This document shows positions 1 to 9,483 of a stretch of 64,000 nt of DNA, piece after piece. The notes below the pieces were generated by a model that was given only the letters and a program-made list of their open reading frames with translations, made no database searches and was not told the origin of the DNA. The position numbers were made by a program, and so were the translations under genes. Source of the stretch: Sulfurospirillum sp. UCH001 (GTDB lineage: Bacteria > Campylobacterota > Campylobacteria > Campylobacterales > Sulfurospirillaceae); the NCBI RefSeq assembly GCF_001548035.1, contig NZ_AP014723.1:2480001-2544000 (forward strand). Direction: 5' to 3'. Each line of letters begins with the position of its first letter. Position 1 is the first letter of the stretch.

Positions 1-615
1 AATGTAACCATCACGTCCACCAGGTCCCATGACTTGGCCTAAGATACCAGCAACTTTAAGATTGATGCCATTCACTGAGCCACTTTTATTATTGGCAACC
101 AAAACAATGGTATCGCCGATTTTAACATCCATCCCTTTTATCAAAAGTTCTGGAACGATAATCTCCCCTGCTTTGAGCGTTTCATTCATATCCAAAACCC
201 GATCTCTTAGTAAAGGCAAGGTTTCAAATTCATCCTCAGGATCAATTGCATTGAGTCTAATATTTGTAGTGCTAGTAAAGTTTGAAAACATCGCACCAAA
301 TTTGATGCGATAACTGTAGCTTGCAATATACGGGTTCATTTCCAACTTTGATTCTATAAACTCTAACATCTTTGCGTTGAGATTTTTATCTAATGGGAGG
401 TTATCCACAGAAGCGACATACCCTTTTTTATGAATCTGAATATGTCCCATCACAGAATCTGTGATTTGTCCTACGGTATAGTTTTTGAAACTTCCAGAGA
501 GCGCAGTATAAAGAAGTACAAAAACCACGCCTAAAGTGATGAGTGAGGTTGTTAATAGGGTTCTTCTGCCATTACGTTTAAGATTTCGGTAGGATATTTT
601 AAAGATATTATTCAT
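1..615 (-). CDS. ABC transporter permease, MacB/FtsX type (partial, runs off left edge)
   Basis: Membrane component of an ABC exporter of the MacB/LolC/FtsX class; the C-terminal part lies outside the window. The visible part starts with ATG at 613-615 and encodes a cytoplasmic stretch (MNNIFKISYRNLKRNGRR), one hydrophobic segment at about residues 19-37, then a long extracytoplasmic domain with the VLVANNKSGSVNG and GILGQVMGPGG stretches typical of the MacB periplasmic core. Its ATG overlaps the stop of the ATPase gene (ATGA), so the two are translationally coupled. FtsX-family permeases have a large periplasmic domain after the first helix, as here. Substrate unknown: lipoprotein, peptide or drug export are all possible. 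Confidence 0.85.
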   Translation of the reverse strand, partial: MNNIFKISYRNLKRNGRRTLLTTSLITLGVVFVLLYTALSGSFKNYTVGQITDSVMGHIQIHKKGYVASVDNLPLDKNLNAKMLEFIESKLEMNPYIASYSYRIKFGAMFSNFTSTTNIRLNAIDPEDEFETLPLLRDRVLDMNETLKAGEIIVPELLIKGMDVKIGDTIVLVANNKSGSVNGINLKVAGILGQVMGPGGRDGYI

Positions 616-1298
616 CGCATCATCCTTTTTTCTTCTACGATTTCCCCATCCACAATAGTAATGAGTCTATCAACATTAGCAACAATTTTTTCATCATGTG
701 TTGCAAAAACGAACGTTGTGTGATGCTCTTTTTGGATTTTTTTCATCAGCTCTATAATCATATAGGCTGTTTTACTGTCTAAGTTAGCTGTCGGCTCATC
801 CGCAAAAACAATCTTAGGGTTGGTTACAAGTGCCCTTGCAATGGCAACACGCTGCATTTGACCGCCTGAGATTTTATCGGGTGTTTTATCTTTATGCTCT
901 AACATCCCTACCTCTTCCAAAAGCGTTAACACCCGCTTTTGGCGCTCCTTTTCCTCAAGGTTTTGTACCATGATAAGAGGATACTCAACATTTTCATACA
1001 CGCTTAACACAGGAATGAGATTGAAACTTTGAAAAATAAACCCAATATTTTCACCCCTAAAATACGCTCTTTGCGTTCTATTCATCGTCGTTGTTGCCGT
1101 GTTGTTGATGGTAATCGTACCTTGAGTGGGTGTGTCTAAGCAGCCTAGCATGTTCAGCACCGTACTTTTACCACTTCCGCTAGGTCCAACGAGAGAGATA
1201 AATTCACCCTCATGAATCTCTAAAGAGAAATCCTTGATAACCTCTTGAACCACTTCGCCCGTATGATAAACCTTCTTGAGGTGCTGTGCTTGAAGCAT
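612..1298 (-). CDS. ABC transporter ATP-binding protein, MacB/LolD type
   Basis: Cytoplasmic ATPase that powers the permease encoded directly downstream. The 228-residue length fits the LolD/MacB ATPase family. Walker A GPSGSGKS is at residues 38-45, the Q-loop (IFQSFNLIP) near 89-97, the signature SGGQMQRVAIARAL begins at 145, and Walker B plus catalytic Glu (IVFADEP) is at 164-170. It is first in a minus-strand operon with a 4-bp ATGA overlap to the permease. Family membership is certain. The exported substrate is not identifiable, and no MacA-like adaptor is visible within the window. Confidence 0.93.
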   Translation of the reverse strand: MLQAQHLKKVYHTGEVVQEVIKDFSLEIHEGEFISLVGPSGSGKSTVLNMLGCLDTPTQGTITINNTATTTMNRTQRAYFRGENIGFIFQSFNLIPVLSVYENVEYPLIMVQNLEEKERQKRVLTLLEEVGMLEHKDKTPDKISGGQMQRVAIARALVTNPKIVFADEPTANLDSKTAYMIIELMKKIQKEHHTTFVFATHDEKIVANVDRLITIVDGEIVEEKRMMR

Positions 1299-1495
1299 GT
1301 TTCTACCTTTTGCTTAATTTGGAAAAGTATAGAAGATGTATATTAATGAAATGTTAACATTTTTTTACTTTTATAGATAGAAAAAATGATGTAACTAAAA
1401 TCATGAGATAATTAATCCTATTTTTTTCGTCATATTTAGCTTTTATTTACGGAGTTTTGATAGGATTTCATATCTTACATACTAAAAGGTTTTAG

Positions 1496-1933
1496 ATGAA
1501 AAAACTACTTTTAACAAGCCTATTATTGGGCTTTTTTATGTCACTCTTTGCAGAGACTCTTCCGCCTGTTACCGTTTACAAATCAAAATATTGTGGGTGT
1601 TGTGGCGAATGGGTTAAACATATGGAAAACAATGGATTTAAAGTCAATGTGATAGAAACAGAAGCGCTCAATGAAGTCAAAATCAAATACAATGTCCCAG
1701 CTCCTCTTGCGTCATGTCATACGGCTATTATTGGTAATTTTATCGTCGAAGGACACACTCCCGCAAGCAGTATAAAACGCTTTTTAAAAGAGGCTCCAAA
1801 AGATGCTATTGGACTTGCGGTTCCTGGTATGCCTCTTGGATCTCCTGGCATGGAGCAAGGCAATATGAAACAACCTTATGATGTACTAGCCTTTGACAAG
1901 CAAGGACATACCGTTGTTTTCGAAAAGTTTTAG
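1496..1933 (+). CDS. DUF411 periplasmic metal-binding protein
   Basis: A 145-residue secreted protein of the DUF411 (CopG-like) family, often found with copper-resistance genes. The signal peptide covers residues 1-19 (MKKLLLTSLLLGFF...LFA). The family CGCCG motif is at 33-37, a third conserved Cys in ASCHTAI at 74, and the PGMPLGSPGME stretch at 110-120; these are candidate metal ligands. Its 3' end overlaps the start of a small cytochrome c gene, suggesting coupled expression. A role in periplasmic copper binding or delivery is inferred from the family; nothing in the window proves which metal is used. Confidence 0.88.
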   Translation: MKKLLLTSLLLGFFMSLFAETLPPVTVYKSKYCGCCGEWVKHMENNGFKVNVIETEALNEVKIKYNVPAPLASCHTAIIGNFIVEGHTPASSIKRFLKEAPKDAIGLAVPGMPLGSPGMEQGNMKQPYDVLAFDKQGHTVVFEKF

Positions 1934-2219
1934 TCTCTTAGCTCTTTTAGGGCTTTTACAAAGCAATCTTTTGAGCGCAAGCAATGAAGTATTGTACAAC
2001 TCGTGTCGTTTTTGCCATGGAGAAAAAGGAGAGGTGACTTATTTGGGAAAAGTTGAGCCTATCAAACGGCTTGATAAAACTGCTCTCGCTACACTTTTAC
2101 AAAGCTATAAAAAAGGTGAGATCGATCAAATTGGGCTTGGCAAACTTATGCAAGCCCAAATAGCTAATTTTAGCGATGCAGATATTGAGCAACTAAGCGC
2201 TTATATCGCTTCATTTTAA
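1914..2219 (+). CDS. Small periplasmic class I cytochrome c
   Basis: A monoheme c-type cytochrome of 101 residues carrying electrons in the periplasm. The heme motif CRFCH is at residues 31-35, after a signal peptide (MFSKSFSLLALLGLLQSNLLSA). The C-terminal ANFSDADIEQLSAYIASF is the usual closing helix of class I cytochromes. I chose the TTG start at 1914 because AAGGA lies 7 nt upstream and it gives a clean signal peptide; an alternative TTG at 1893 would add seven polar residues. It overlaps the DUF411 gene by 20 bp and meets the MreB-like gene tail to tail with a 4-bp overlap. Redox partner unknown. Confidence 0.8.
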   Translation: MFSKSFSLLALLGLLQSNLLSASNEVLYNSCRFCHGEKGEVTYLGKVEPIKRLDKTALATLLQSYKKGEIDQIGLGKLMQAQIANFSDADIEQLSAYIASF

Positions 2220-3223
2220 GCACCAAAAAGTGGGTTATAGCGTGTCTCTTCAAGGGCACGCCCTGCCCCTAGGATGATGTTTTGTAGAGGATTTTTCACC
2301 GCGTTGACCTCTATCTCTAATTTTGTAGAAATATAACGATCTAAGCCTTGAAGCATCGATGAACCACCTGTGAGTAAAATACCCTGATCATAAATATCTT
2401 GTGCAAAAACAGGAGGTAGTTCAGAAAGCATACTGTGTGTAAGTGTGACCATTTTATCGGCAAGAGGTAAAATGGCTTGATGTACATCTTTGGAACTTGC
2501 TACAAAACTCTCAGGAAGGCGCGTGATAAGATTCTTCACATTGATTTGAAGTGTTTTTTCCTCTTTCTCAAAGAGCGTTCCAAGCTCCTTTTTCAGGCGT
2601 TCTGCATCACTTTGAGAAATCAAAATACGCTTATGTGCCTTAAAATACTCAATAATCGCCTCATCCAAATCATTCCCTGCAATACGAAGCGATTTACTCA
2701 TCACAATACCATTGCATGAAAGTAGTGATATATCGCTTACACCAGCACCTATATCAAGGACTAAAACCCCTTGCGGTCGCTCAATTGCTTGTTCTGAACC
2801 AAGGGCTGCAGAGAACGGATCTTTGATCAGCATCACTTCACGCGCGCCACCGTCTTTACATGCCTCTACAACAGCATTGCGTTCCATGATATTCAAATCG
2901 CTTGGTACGCTGACGACAATGGTTGGTTTAAAAAATCGACTCTGTGTAATGCGTGCAATCACCTCTTTAATATAGGCTTTTGCAACTGTTAAATTAGAAA
3001 TCGCACCTTTTGATAATGGGTGCATCACTTCGATATGCTTAGGATTTTTTCCTGACATACGTTTTGAACTGGCACCATAATCTATAAAAGAACTTCGCTT
3101 ACTATCAAATGCGATAGAGGTCGGTTCATCTAAAATAATTCCCTTGCTTGGTTGGTACACAAGCGTATTATTCGTGCCAAGGTCAATTGCGAAGGCATGG
3201 GACGAGCGAAAGAGAGAAAACAT
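2216..3223 (-). CDS. MreB/Mbl-family actin-like protein
   Basis: Bacterial actin homologue of 335 residues. The phosphate-1 loop reads AIDLGTNNT (residues 12-20; most MreBs have DLGTANT). The phosphate-2 loop is LDIGAGVSDISLLS and the adenosine motif LLTGGSSMLQGLD. No mreC, mreD or rodA lies nearby; its upstream partner is terC, whose stop overlaps this start by 1 bp (TAATG). It could be the main cell-shape MreB of this organism or a second paralogue. The orphan context and the substituted phosphate loop make a paralogue plausible, but the window cannot decide. Confidence 0.85.
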   Translation of the reverse strand: MFSLFRSSHAFAIDLGTNNTLVYQPSKGIILDEPTSIAFDSKRSSFIDYGASSKRMSGKNPKHIEVMHPLSKGAISNLTVAKAYIKEVIARITQSRFFKPTIVVSVPSDLNIMERNAVVEACKDGGAREVMLIKDPFSAALGSEQAIERPQGVLVLDIGAGVSDISLLSCNGIVMSKSLRIAGNDLDEAIIEYFKAHKRILISQSDAERLKKELGTLFEKEEKTLQINVKNLITRLPESFVASSKDVHQAILPLADKMVTLTHSMLSELPPVFAQDIYDQGILLTGGSSMLQGLDRYISTKLEIEVNAVKNPLQNIILGAGRALEETRYNPLFGA

Positions 3224-3966
3224 TACGCCTCTTTTTTTACCATTGATTTTTTATCTTTTTTCTTACGACTATAGATATTAATAGACTCAACTGCTAAAGA
3301 GAATGCCATCGCAAAATAGACATATGCTTTGGAAATATGAAAATCAAGACCTTCTGCAATAAGCGTCACACCGACTAAAATCAAAAAGGAAAGTGCTAAA
3401 ATCTTAATGGTTGGGTTAGCATCAATAAAATTAGAGATACTTTTACTTGCGAACATCATAACACCCACAGCAATCACTACGGCTAAAATCATAACAATGA
3501 TATCATTTGCCATACCTACTGCGGTAATAACAGAATCTAATGAAAAAACGATGTCTAAAATAGCAATTTGAATGAGTGTATTAAAAAAGCCTCGTGAACC
3601 TTTCTTCAGTTCTTTTTCCTCTTCGCCAGCCTCTTCAATATCTTGGTGAATTTCATTGGTTGACTTGACAAGCAAAAAGAGCCCACCGAGAATTAATATA
3701 AGATCACGTCCTGAAATTTCTTGCGCGAAAACAGTAAAAAGAGGAGAAGTAAGCTTCATAATCCAGAAGAGTGAAAGCAGAAGCAAGATACGGGTAATCA
3801 TTGCAAGAGCGAGACCAAAAATACGACCTTTATCTCTTTGGTGTTGTGGTAAACGACCTACTAAGATGGCAATAAAAATAATATTATCAATGCCAAGTAC
3901 AATTTCTAAAGCCGTTAGCGTTAATAGCGCCATCATGGCTTCAAGGGTAAATAACGATTCCAACAT
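3223..3966 (-). CDS. TerC-family integral membrane protein
   Basis: A 247-residue membrane protein of the TerC family (YceF/Alx/MeeY relatives), implicated in metal (manganese) export and in tellurite resistance operons. It shows several hydrophobic helices and the two family acidic motifs, EIVLGIDNIIFI near the N-terminus and LDIVFSLDSVITAVG in the middle, whose Asp/Glu residues are thought to bind metal. The last 15 residues are Lys-rich and cytoplasmic. It is first in a two-gene operon with the MreB-like gene. No other ter genes are present, so a housekeeping metal-export role is more likely than tellurite resistance. Confidence 0.9.
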   Translation of the reverse strand: MLESLFTLEAMMALLTLTALEIVLGIDNIIFIAILVGRLPQHQRDKGRIFGLALAMITRILLLLSLFWIMKLTSPLFTVFAQEISGRDLILILGGLFLLVKSTNEIHQDIEEAGEEEKELKKGSRGFFNTLIQIAILDIVFSLDSVITAVGMANDIIVMILAVVIAVGVMMFASKSISNFIDANPTIKILALSFLILVGVTLIAEGLDFHISKAYVYFAMAFSLAVESINIYSRKKKDKKSMVKKEA

Positions 3967-4075
3967 CTCATTCTTTCCTGATTTTTCTTTTTATTGTACC
4001 AACTTTTGAGTATAACTCTTCTTAGATGACATCTCTAATCAACTCTTCTAAACCCTCTTGTTAAGATAGCTGAGT

Positions 4076-4081
4076 TATAAT
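4076..4081 (+). promoter_or_regulatory. Probable sigma-70 -10 box for mqnA
   Basis: A perfect TATAAT lies 27 nt before the mqnA ATG in the divergent terC/mqnA gap, followed by an AAAAGGAG ribosome-binding site. No good -35 box is visible, which is usual for Campylobacterota promoters. Confidence 0.55.
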
Positions 4082-4107
4082 AGTTTTCCCAAAAAAAAGG
4101 AGTTCAT

Positions 4108-4767
4108 ATGGTTTTTGGCAAGATAGATTACATCAATCTTCTTCCTTTTCATGTTTTTTTGAAAAAGTCCTCTCTTCCAAGCGCTTTTAAACGCTCATGT
4201 GAACATCAAAAGAATGTTCCAGCCGTTATCAATCACAAACTACGTAAACGTAAAGTCGATGCGGCATTTATTTCAAGCATTGAAAGTAAGCGCAAAAATA
4301 TAACACCACTCAATGTAGGAATTGTGGCACAAAAAAATGTCAAAAGCGTTATCATCAAAGAAGGAGTTTCCAAAAAAGACCCTGCATCAGCAACGTCTAA
4401 CATGCTCGCACGTGTTTTAGGGCTTAAAGGTGAAGTGTTTATTGGCGATCGTGCTCTAAAGCTTTATTTACAAGATCCTGATGCGTATATCGATCTTGGT
4501 CAAACATGGAACAACAAATACCATTTACCTTTTGTCTTTGCACGATTTTGTGTTAATCAACACCAACGTTTTTACAAAAAACTCTCCAAAAAGTTCGTGC
4601 AACAACCTATTAAAATCCCAAATTATATTCTTTCAAAATATGCACGAGAACGTGGAATTTTAGAAAAAGATATTAAAGAGTATCTCAAACTTATCAGCTA
4701 TACTATTGCTAGAAAAGAGCAAAAAGCACTCTTTATTTTTTTAAAAAAAGCACATCAATTACAATAA
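4108..4767 (+). CDS. mqnA: Chorismate dehydratase (futalosine menaquinone pathway)
   Basis: MqnA converts chorismate to 3-enolpyruvylbenzoate, the first committed step of the futalosine route to menaquinone. The MVFGKIDYINLLPFHVFL start is the family's GxIxYxNxxP motif, followed by VDAAFISSIES and the substrate-domain stretch YIDLGQTWNNKYHLPFVFARFCVN (seen in two parts). At 219 residues it is shorter than many bacterial MqnA proteins (about 270). Start and end both look intact, and a short form is what I recall for Campylobacter. mqnD lies 36 kb away in the window. The gene is followed 16 bp later by gdhA on the same strand. Confidence 0.85.
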   Translation: MVFGKIDYINLLPFHVFLKKSSLPSAFKRSCEHQKNVPAVINHKLRKRKVDAAFISSIESKRKNITPLNVGIVAQKNVKSVIIKEGVSKKDPASATSNMLARVLGLKGEVFIGDRALKLYLQDPDAYIDLGQTWNNKYHLPFVFARFCVNQHQRFYKKLSKKFVQQPIKIPNYILSKYARERGILEKDIKEYLKLISYTIARKEQKALFIFLKKAHQLQ

Positions 4768-4783
4768 AAACTGAAGGGAAGCA

Positions 4784-6139
4784 ATGGAAAACTACGTTGA
4801 AAATGCATTAAAAGCAACCATACACAGCACGCCTGGGCAAACTGAATTCTACCAAGCCGTCAAAGAGGTACTCACCTCTTTAAAACCTCTTTTAGACGCT
4901 GATCCAAAATATGCTCACTACAATATCGTTGAACGCATTCTCATTCCTGATCGTCAAATTATTTTTCGTGTTCCATGGATAGATGATGCGGGTAAAATTC
5001 GCTCCAATATAGGATATCGTGTTCAATTTAGCAATGCCATTGGACCTTACAAAGGTGGTCTTCGTTTTCATCCAAGCGTGAATCTTAGTATTATAAAATT
5101 CTTAGGTTTTGAGCAAATTTTCAAAAACTCTCTTACAGGCCTTGCGATTGGTGGCGGTAAAGGAGGCAGTGATTTTGACCCTAAAGGCAAAAGTGAAGGC
5201 GAAATCATGCGTTTTTGTCAATCATTCATGATTGAACTCTCCAAGTATATCGGTGAAACGATCGATGTTCCAGCAGGTGATATTGGCGTCGGTGGACGAG
5301 AAATTGGCTTTATGTATGGGACCTATAAACGTCTTACCAATCGATACGAAGGTATCCTTACAGGAAAAGGTCTCAATTGGGGTGGTTCACTTGCTCGCAC
5401 CGAAGCAACAGGCTTTGGTTCTGTTTACTTTGCAGAAAATATCCTTAATAACATTGGTGATTCGATTAAAGGTAAAACATGCACTATTTCAGGCTCAGGA
5501 AATGTTGCGATTTATACGATCCAAAAGCTTTATGAATTAGAGGCAAAGCCTGTTACATGTAGCGACTCACATGGAATGATTTACGATAAAAATGGCATTG
5601 ATCTCACGTTGCTTAAAACGATTAAAGAAGTCCATAGACAATCACTCAGTGAATATGCAAAAGCAAAACCGGATGCTCAATACATCCCAATAGAAGCGTA
5701 TCCAAAAGGGATGAATGCTGTATGGAGCATTCCTTGTTTTGCGGCGTTTCCAAGTGCAACACAAAATGAACTTAATCTTGAAGATATCAAAACACTTCAT
5801 AAAAATGGATGTCGCTTAGTCAATGAAGGTGCAAATATGCCAAGCACTCTTGATGCTATCGCGTATATGCAAGAAAATAAAATTCTTTTTGGACCTGCAA
5901 AAGCAGCAAATGCAGGCGGTGTTGCGACCAGTCAATTAGAGATGAGTCAAAATGCGAGTATGCAAAAATGGCATTTTGCAAAAGTCGATACAAAACTAAG
6001 AGATATTATGAAACATATTTTTGATCTCTCTTATGCGACATCACAAGAGTTTAACGACGAGGGTAATCTGCTTTTAGGAGCCAATATTGCTGGTTTTAGA
6101 AAAGTAGCTGATTCGATGATTGATCAAGGTGTTGTATAG
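4784..6139 (+). CDS. gdhA: NADP-specific glutamate dehydrogenase
   Basis: Hexameric class I glutamate dehydrogenase that aminates 2-oxoglutarate with NADPH, assimilating ammonium. The 451-residue length is typical. Visible motifs are GPYKGGLRFHP (substrate Lys), GLAIGGGKGGSDFDP, PAGDIGVGGREIGFM and the nucleotide-binding ISGSGNVAIYT. A good ribosome-binding site (GAAGGGAAGC) precedes the ATG. It follows mqnA by 16 bp, so the two may be co-transcribed. The gene ends at a perfect palindrome that probably terminates both this gene and the convergent upp operon. Confidence 0.96.
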   Translation: MENYVENALKATIHSTPGQTEFYQAVKEVLTSLKPLLDADPKYAHYNIVERILIPDRQIIFRVPWIDDAGKIRSNIGYRVQFSNAIGPYKGGLRFHPSVNLSIIKFLGFEQIFKNSLTGLAIGGGKGGSDFDPKGKSEGEIMRFCQSFMIELSKYIGETIDVPAGDIGVGGREIGFMYGTYKRLTNRYEGILTGKGLNWGGSLARTEATGFGSVYFAENILNNIGDSIKGKTCTISGSGNVAIYTIQKLYELEAKPVTCSDSHGMIYDKNGIDLTLLKTIKEVHRQSLSEYAKAKPDAQYIPIEAYPKGMNAVWSIPCFAAFPSATQNELNLEDIKTLHKNGCRLVNEGANMPSTLDAIAYMQENKILFGPAKAANAGGVATSQLEMSQNASMQKWHFAKVDTKLRDIMKHIFDLSYATSQEFNDEGNLLLGANIAGFRKVADSMIDQGVV

Positions 6140-6140
6140 T

Positions 6141-6165
6141 GTAAAACGGGTTAAACCCGTTTTAC
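6141..6165. terminator. Bidirectional terminator between gdhA and upp
   Basis: Perfect inverted repeat: GTAAAACGGG, loop TTAAA, CCCGTTTTAC. The A and T ends of the stem give a U-run on both strands. It lies between two convergent genes, 1 bp after the gdhA stop. Confidence 0.8.
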
Positions 6166-6178
6166 ATCTAAAAAAACA

Positions 6179-6811
6179 TTACGCGCCTTGCGTATTAAAG
6201 ACTCTATCTCCAGCATCGCCAAGACCTGGAACAATATAGCCATTTTCATTCAATCCATCATCAATACATGTTGTGTAAACAGGTACTTCAGGATGTACTT
6301 CATGGAATTTTTTAAGCCCTTCAGGTGCAGAAACAAGGCATAAGAAACGGATATCTTGGACACCTTTTTTCTTTAAAAAATTCACCGCATCAATGGCTGT
6401 TCCGCCCGTTGCAAACATTGGATCAATAATAATCGCTGTACGCTCGGCATGATCAGATGGAAGCTTCGCATAGTAAAATTCTGCTTCAAGTGTTTTTTCA
6501 TTGCGCTGAAAGCCCAAGAAACCAACACTCGCATCTGGAATAAGTTTAAAAACGCTGTCCAACATACCAAGAGCTGCCCGAAGAATCGGACAGATCATAA
6601 TCTTAGCATCTAACTTATGTGCATTTGCCACTGCAACAGGTGTTTGAACTTTTACATCTTTGAGTGGTAAATCTCGAGTAGCCTCAAACAACATCAAGTA
6701 CGAAATCTCATCAACTAAAAGTCGAAACTGAAACGGCTCCGTTCTCTCATCTCTCAAAATAGAAAGCTTATGCTCAATGAGAGGGTGTTTGATGACATGG
6801 ACATTTTTCAC
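6179..6811 (-). CDS. upp: Uracil phosphoribosyltransferase
   Basis: Pyrimidine salvage enzyme that makes UMP from uracil and PRPP. The 210 residues match the family. The PRPP-binding loop is IIDPMFATGGTAIDAV, and the C-terminal GYIVPGLGDAGDRVFNT is the uracil-binding signature. It directly follows the malic enzyme gene (the malic stop is at 6812), so it is expressed from the gltX-malic enzyme-upp operon. The same order occurs in C. jejuni as I recall it. A separate uracil/xanthine permease lies at 51.9-53.1 kb and could supply the substrate. Confidence 0.97.
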   Translation of the reverse strand: MKNVHVIKHPLIEHKLSILRDERTEPFQFRLLVDEISYLMLFEATRDLPLKDVKVQTPVAVANAHKLDAKIMICPILRAALGMLDSVFKLIPDASVGFLGFQRNEKTLEAEFYYAKLPSDHAERTAIIIDPMFATGGTAIDAVNFLKKKGVQDIRFLCLVSAPEGLKKFHEVHPEVPVYTTCIDDGLNENGYIVPGLGDAGDRVFNTQGA

Positions 6812-8095
6812 TTATTTTTGCTCCGCATCAATAATAGCTTGAAGTTTTGCTTTGTATGCATTAATATCAAAATCTTTTACACGAGCAACACCATCTTTAA
6901 TAGCTGCTTCAGCAACAGCACAACTTACCCATACAAACGCACGTCTGTCAAATGGTTTTGGAATAATATAGTTAATACCAAATTTAGGATCTTCACCTGG
7001 ATATGCTGCTTTAACATAATCAGGTACTTCTTCTTTTGCAAGTTTTGCAAGAGCAACAGCCGCAGCCATTTTCATGCCTTCAGTTACTTTTGTCGCTCTC
7101 ACGTCTAAAGCGCCACGGAAAATAAATGGAAAACCGAGTACGTTATTGACTTGGTTTGGATAGTCACTTCTACCTGTTCCCATCATAACATCATTTCTTG
7201 CAGCATGTGCTTCTTCAGGTAAAATTTCAGGAGTTGGATTTGCAAGAGCAAAGATAATTGGATATGGATTCATAGATTTAACCATCTCTTGTGTAACAAC
7301 ACCAGGAGCAGAAAGACCTAGGAACATATCTGCACCTTTCATCGCATCTTCCAATGTTCTATCACTTGTTTCGATAGCAAATTCTGCTTTATATTTGTTA
7401 AGGTCTGTTCTTCCTGAATGAATAACGCCTTTTGTATCGATCATAACGATATTTTTAGCGCCTAAAAGTTTATACATTTTTGCACACGCAATACCTGCTG
7501 CTCCAGCACCTGAAACAACAATTTTCATCTCTTCAATTTTTTTACCGCTGATCTCAAGCGCGTTAATAATACCTGCACTTGTAATCATCGCTGTACCATG
7601 TTGGTCATCATGCATAACAGGGATATCAACACATGCTTGAAGTTTTTGTTCAATATCAAAACATTGTGGTGCTTTGATATCTTCAAGGTTGATACCACCA
7701 AAAGTTGGAGCAATAGCACGGCAAATTTCGACAAATTTATCAACATCGTATTCATCAATTTCAATATCAAATGCATCAACACCTGCAAATTTTTTGAAAA
7801 GAACAGATTTTCCTTCCATAACAGGTTTACCAGCAACTGGACCTAAATCTCCTAGACCCAAAATTGCTGTAGAGTTTGTCATAACAGCAACAAGATTTGC
7901 TTTATTCGTATATTTGTATGCTAATTCATTATCTTTTTGAATTTCCAAACACGGATGCGCAACGCCTGGTGAATAAGCCATAGATAAATCTCTTGCAGTA
8001 TCACACACCGTTTTGACATTGATCCCAATTTTCCCACCAATATGGTATTCTAAAGCTTCTTCTTTAGTCACTTTTCCCTTATTGCTCACTCTCAA
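6812..8095 (-). CDS. Malic enzyme (oxaloacetate-decarboxylating malate dehydrogenase)
   Basis: Decarboxylates malate to pyruvate with reduction of NAD(P), linking the C4 acids to pyruvate. The 427-residue length matches the short bacterial MaeB-type catalytic domain without a phosphotransacetylase extension. It contains [14 protein letters not shown] near the N-terminus, the metal site [34 protein letters not shown] and the nucleotide loop [14 protein letters not shown]. Cofactor preference cannot be read with confidence. The start overlaps the gltX stop by 4 bp, so it is coupled to gltX. Confidence 0.94.
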   Translation of the reverse strand: MRVSNKGKVTKEEALEYHIGGKIGINVKTVCDTARDLSMAYSPGVAHPCLEIQKDNELAYKYTNKANLVAVMTNSTAILGLGDLGPVAGKPVMEGKSVLFKKFAGVDAFDIEIDEYDVDKFVEICRAIAPTFGGINLEDIKAPQCFDIEQKLQACVDIPVMHDDQHGTAMITSAGIINALEISGKKIEEMKIVVSGAGAAGIACAKMYKLLGAKNIVMIDTKGVIHSGRTDLNKYKAEFAIETSDRTLEDAMKGADMFLGLSAPGVVTQEMVKSMNPYPIIFALANPTPEILPEEAHAARNDVMMGTGRSDYPNQVNNVLGFPFIFRGALDVRATKVTEGMKMAAAVALAKLAKEEVPDYVKAAYPGEDPKFGINYIIPKPFDRRAFVWVSCAVAEAAIKDGVARVKDFDINAYKAKLQAIIDAEQK

Positions 8096-9483
8096 CTCCT
8101 TTTATAAGATATTAATTTTTGAATTCTTTCTATAACGTTTTCATACCCAATAATCTCTAGCACTTCAAAAATGGAAGGGCTGACAGAACTGCCTACCATC
8201 GCAATACGAATTGCTTGTGCGAGATCTTTAAGTTTTAAACCACGCTCTTCTAAAAATGTTTTAGTAAATGTTTCAAAATCACTCGCATTAGAGAGTGTTT
8301 TTACATTTTTTAATGCTTCAAAATAGTGTTCTAAAACTCCCAATCCATCAGCAGTTAAGAACTTTTCAATGGCTTTTTCATCGTAACATGTTGGAGCTTC
8401 TAAAATCTGTTTTGCTAAGCTTGCAAACTCTACAAGTGTTTTTGCACGATCACGAAGTGCGTCAATCAGTAACTCTTTCTTAGTATGAGACGAAATATCC
8501 ACATTAAAAAAGCGTAACTCTTCAATCAATCTATCGTGTGTTGCTTGTTTAATATAATGAGCATTCAACCATAAAAGCTTTTCTTGGTTGTAAGCAGAAG
8601 CTGATTTATTAATATCATTAGGATCAAAAAGTGCTTTCATCTCATCAAAAGAGAAAATCTCTTGATCACCGTGACTCCAACCTAAACGTATAAGGAAATT
8701 CAACAATGCTTCTGGTAAATACCCTTCACGCTTATATTCCATAACATCAACGGCACCATCGCGTTTAGAGAGTTTTTTGCCCTCAGGATTGAGGATCATA
8801 GGAACATGATAAAATTTTGGAATATCAAAACCAAGTGCTTCGTATAAAATAATCTGTTTTGGTGTATTCGAGAGGTGGTCATCACCACGAATGACTTCAT
8901 TTACACCCATCAATGCATCGTCAATGACAACAACAAAGTTATACGTAGGTGTACCATCACTGCGTGCGATGATAAAATCATCCAACATATCACTGGCATT
9001 AAAGCTTACTTCACCTTTAACGCCATCAACAAAAGAGACAACACCACTCATTGGTGCTTTAATTCGAATAACAGGCTCGACACCTTCAGGAGGAGTGCCT
9101 GTAAAGTCACGGTATCTACCATCGTATCTTGGGCGCTCTTTACGTGCCATTTGAGCTTCTCTTAGCGCATCAAGATCTTCTTTACTCATATAACATTTAT
9201 ACGCTTTTCCTTCTTCTAAAAGCTTTTTGACATAGCTTTTGTAAAGATCAAAACGCTCAGACTGATAAACAATTTCACCTTCATGCGCAAGTCCAACCCA
9301 TTTAAACGCTTCAACAATAGCATCAGCAGCTTCTTTGGAATTTCGTGCAAGGTCTGTATCTTCTATGCGGAATAAAAATTTTCCATTGTTTCTTTTTGCC
9401 CAAAGATAGCTATAAAGTGCTGTTCTAAGCCCTCCAATATGCAAATATCCCGTAGGGCTAGGGGCAAAACGTGTCACAACCAT
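8092..9483 (-). CDS. gltX: Glutamate--tRNA ligase
   Basis: Class I aminoacyl-tRNA synthetase charging tRNA-Glu; 463 residues. The HIGH-type motif is in [17 protein letters not shown] near residues 8-24, and the KMSKS-type motif reads KKLSKRDG. Campylobacterota usually carry two GltX proteins, one of which misacylates tRNA-Gln for the GatCAB route; this window does not show which paralogue this is. It is first in the operon with malic enzyme and upp, and divergent from the SurA-like gene across a 200-bp AT-rich promoter region. Confidence 0.96.
   Translation of the reverse strand: MVVTRFAPSPTGYLHIGGLRTALYSYLWAKRNNGKFLFRIEDTDLARNSKEAADAIVEAFKWVGLAHEGEIVYQSERFDLYKSYVKKLLEEGKAYKCYMSKEDLDALREAQMARKERPRYDGRYRDFTGTPPEGVEPVIRIKAPMSGVVSFVDGVKGEVSFNASDMLDDFIIARSDGTPTYNFVVVIDDALMGVNEVIRGDDHLSNTPKQIILYEALGFDIPKFYHVPMILNPEGKKLSKRDGAVDVMEYKREGYLPEALLNFLIRLGWSHGDQEIFSFDEMKALFDPNDINKSASAYNQEKLLWLNAHYIKQATHDRLIEELRFFNVDISSHTKKELLIDALRDRAKTLVEFASLAKQILEAPTCYDEKAIEKFLTADGLGVLEHYFEALKNVKTLSNASDFETFTKTFLEERGLKLKDLAQAIRIAMVGSSVSPSIFEVLEIIGYENVIERIQKLISYKRS

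Noticed and set aside
4108-4767. mqnA as a truncated gene (219 residues)
   Set aside because: The family start motif and an ordinary C-terminus are both present with a good ribosome-binding site; the short form appears normal for this group.
6141-6165. Perfect palindrome after gdhA as a regulator operator
   Set aside because: Its place between two convergent stop codons and its A-stem/T-stem layout fit a bidirectional terminator better.
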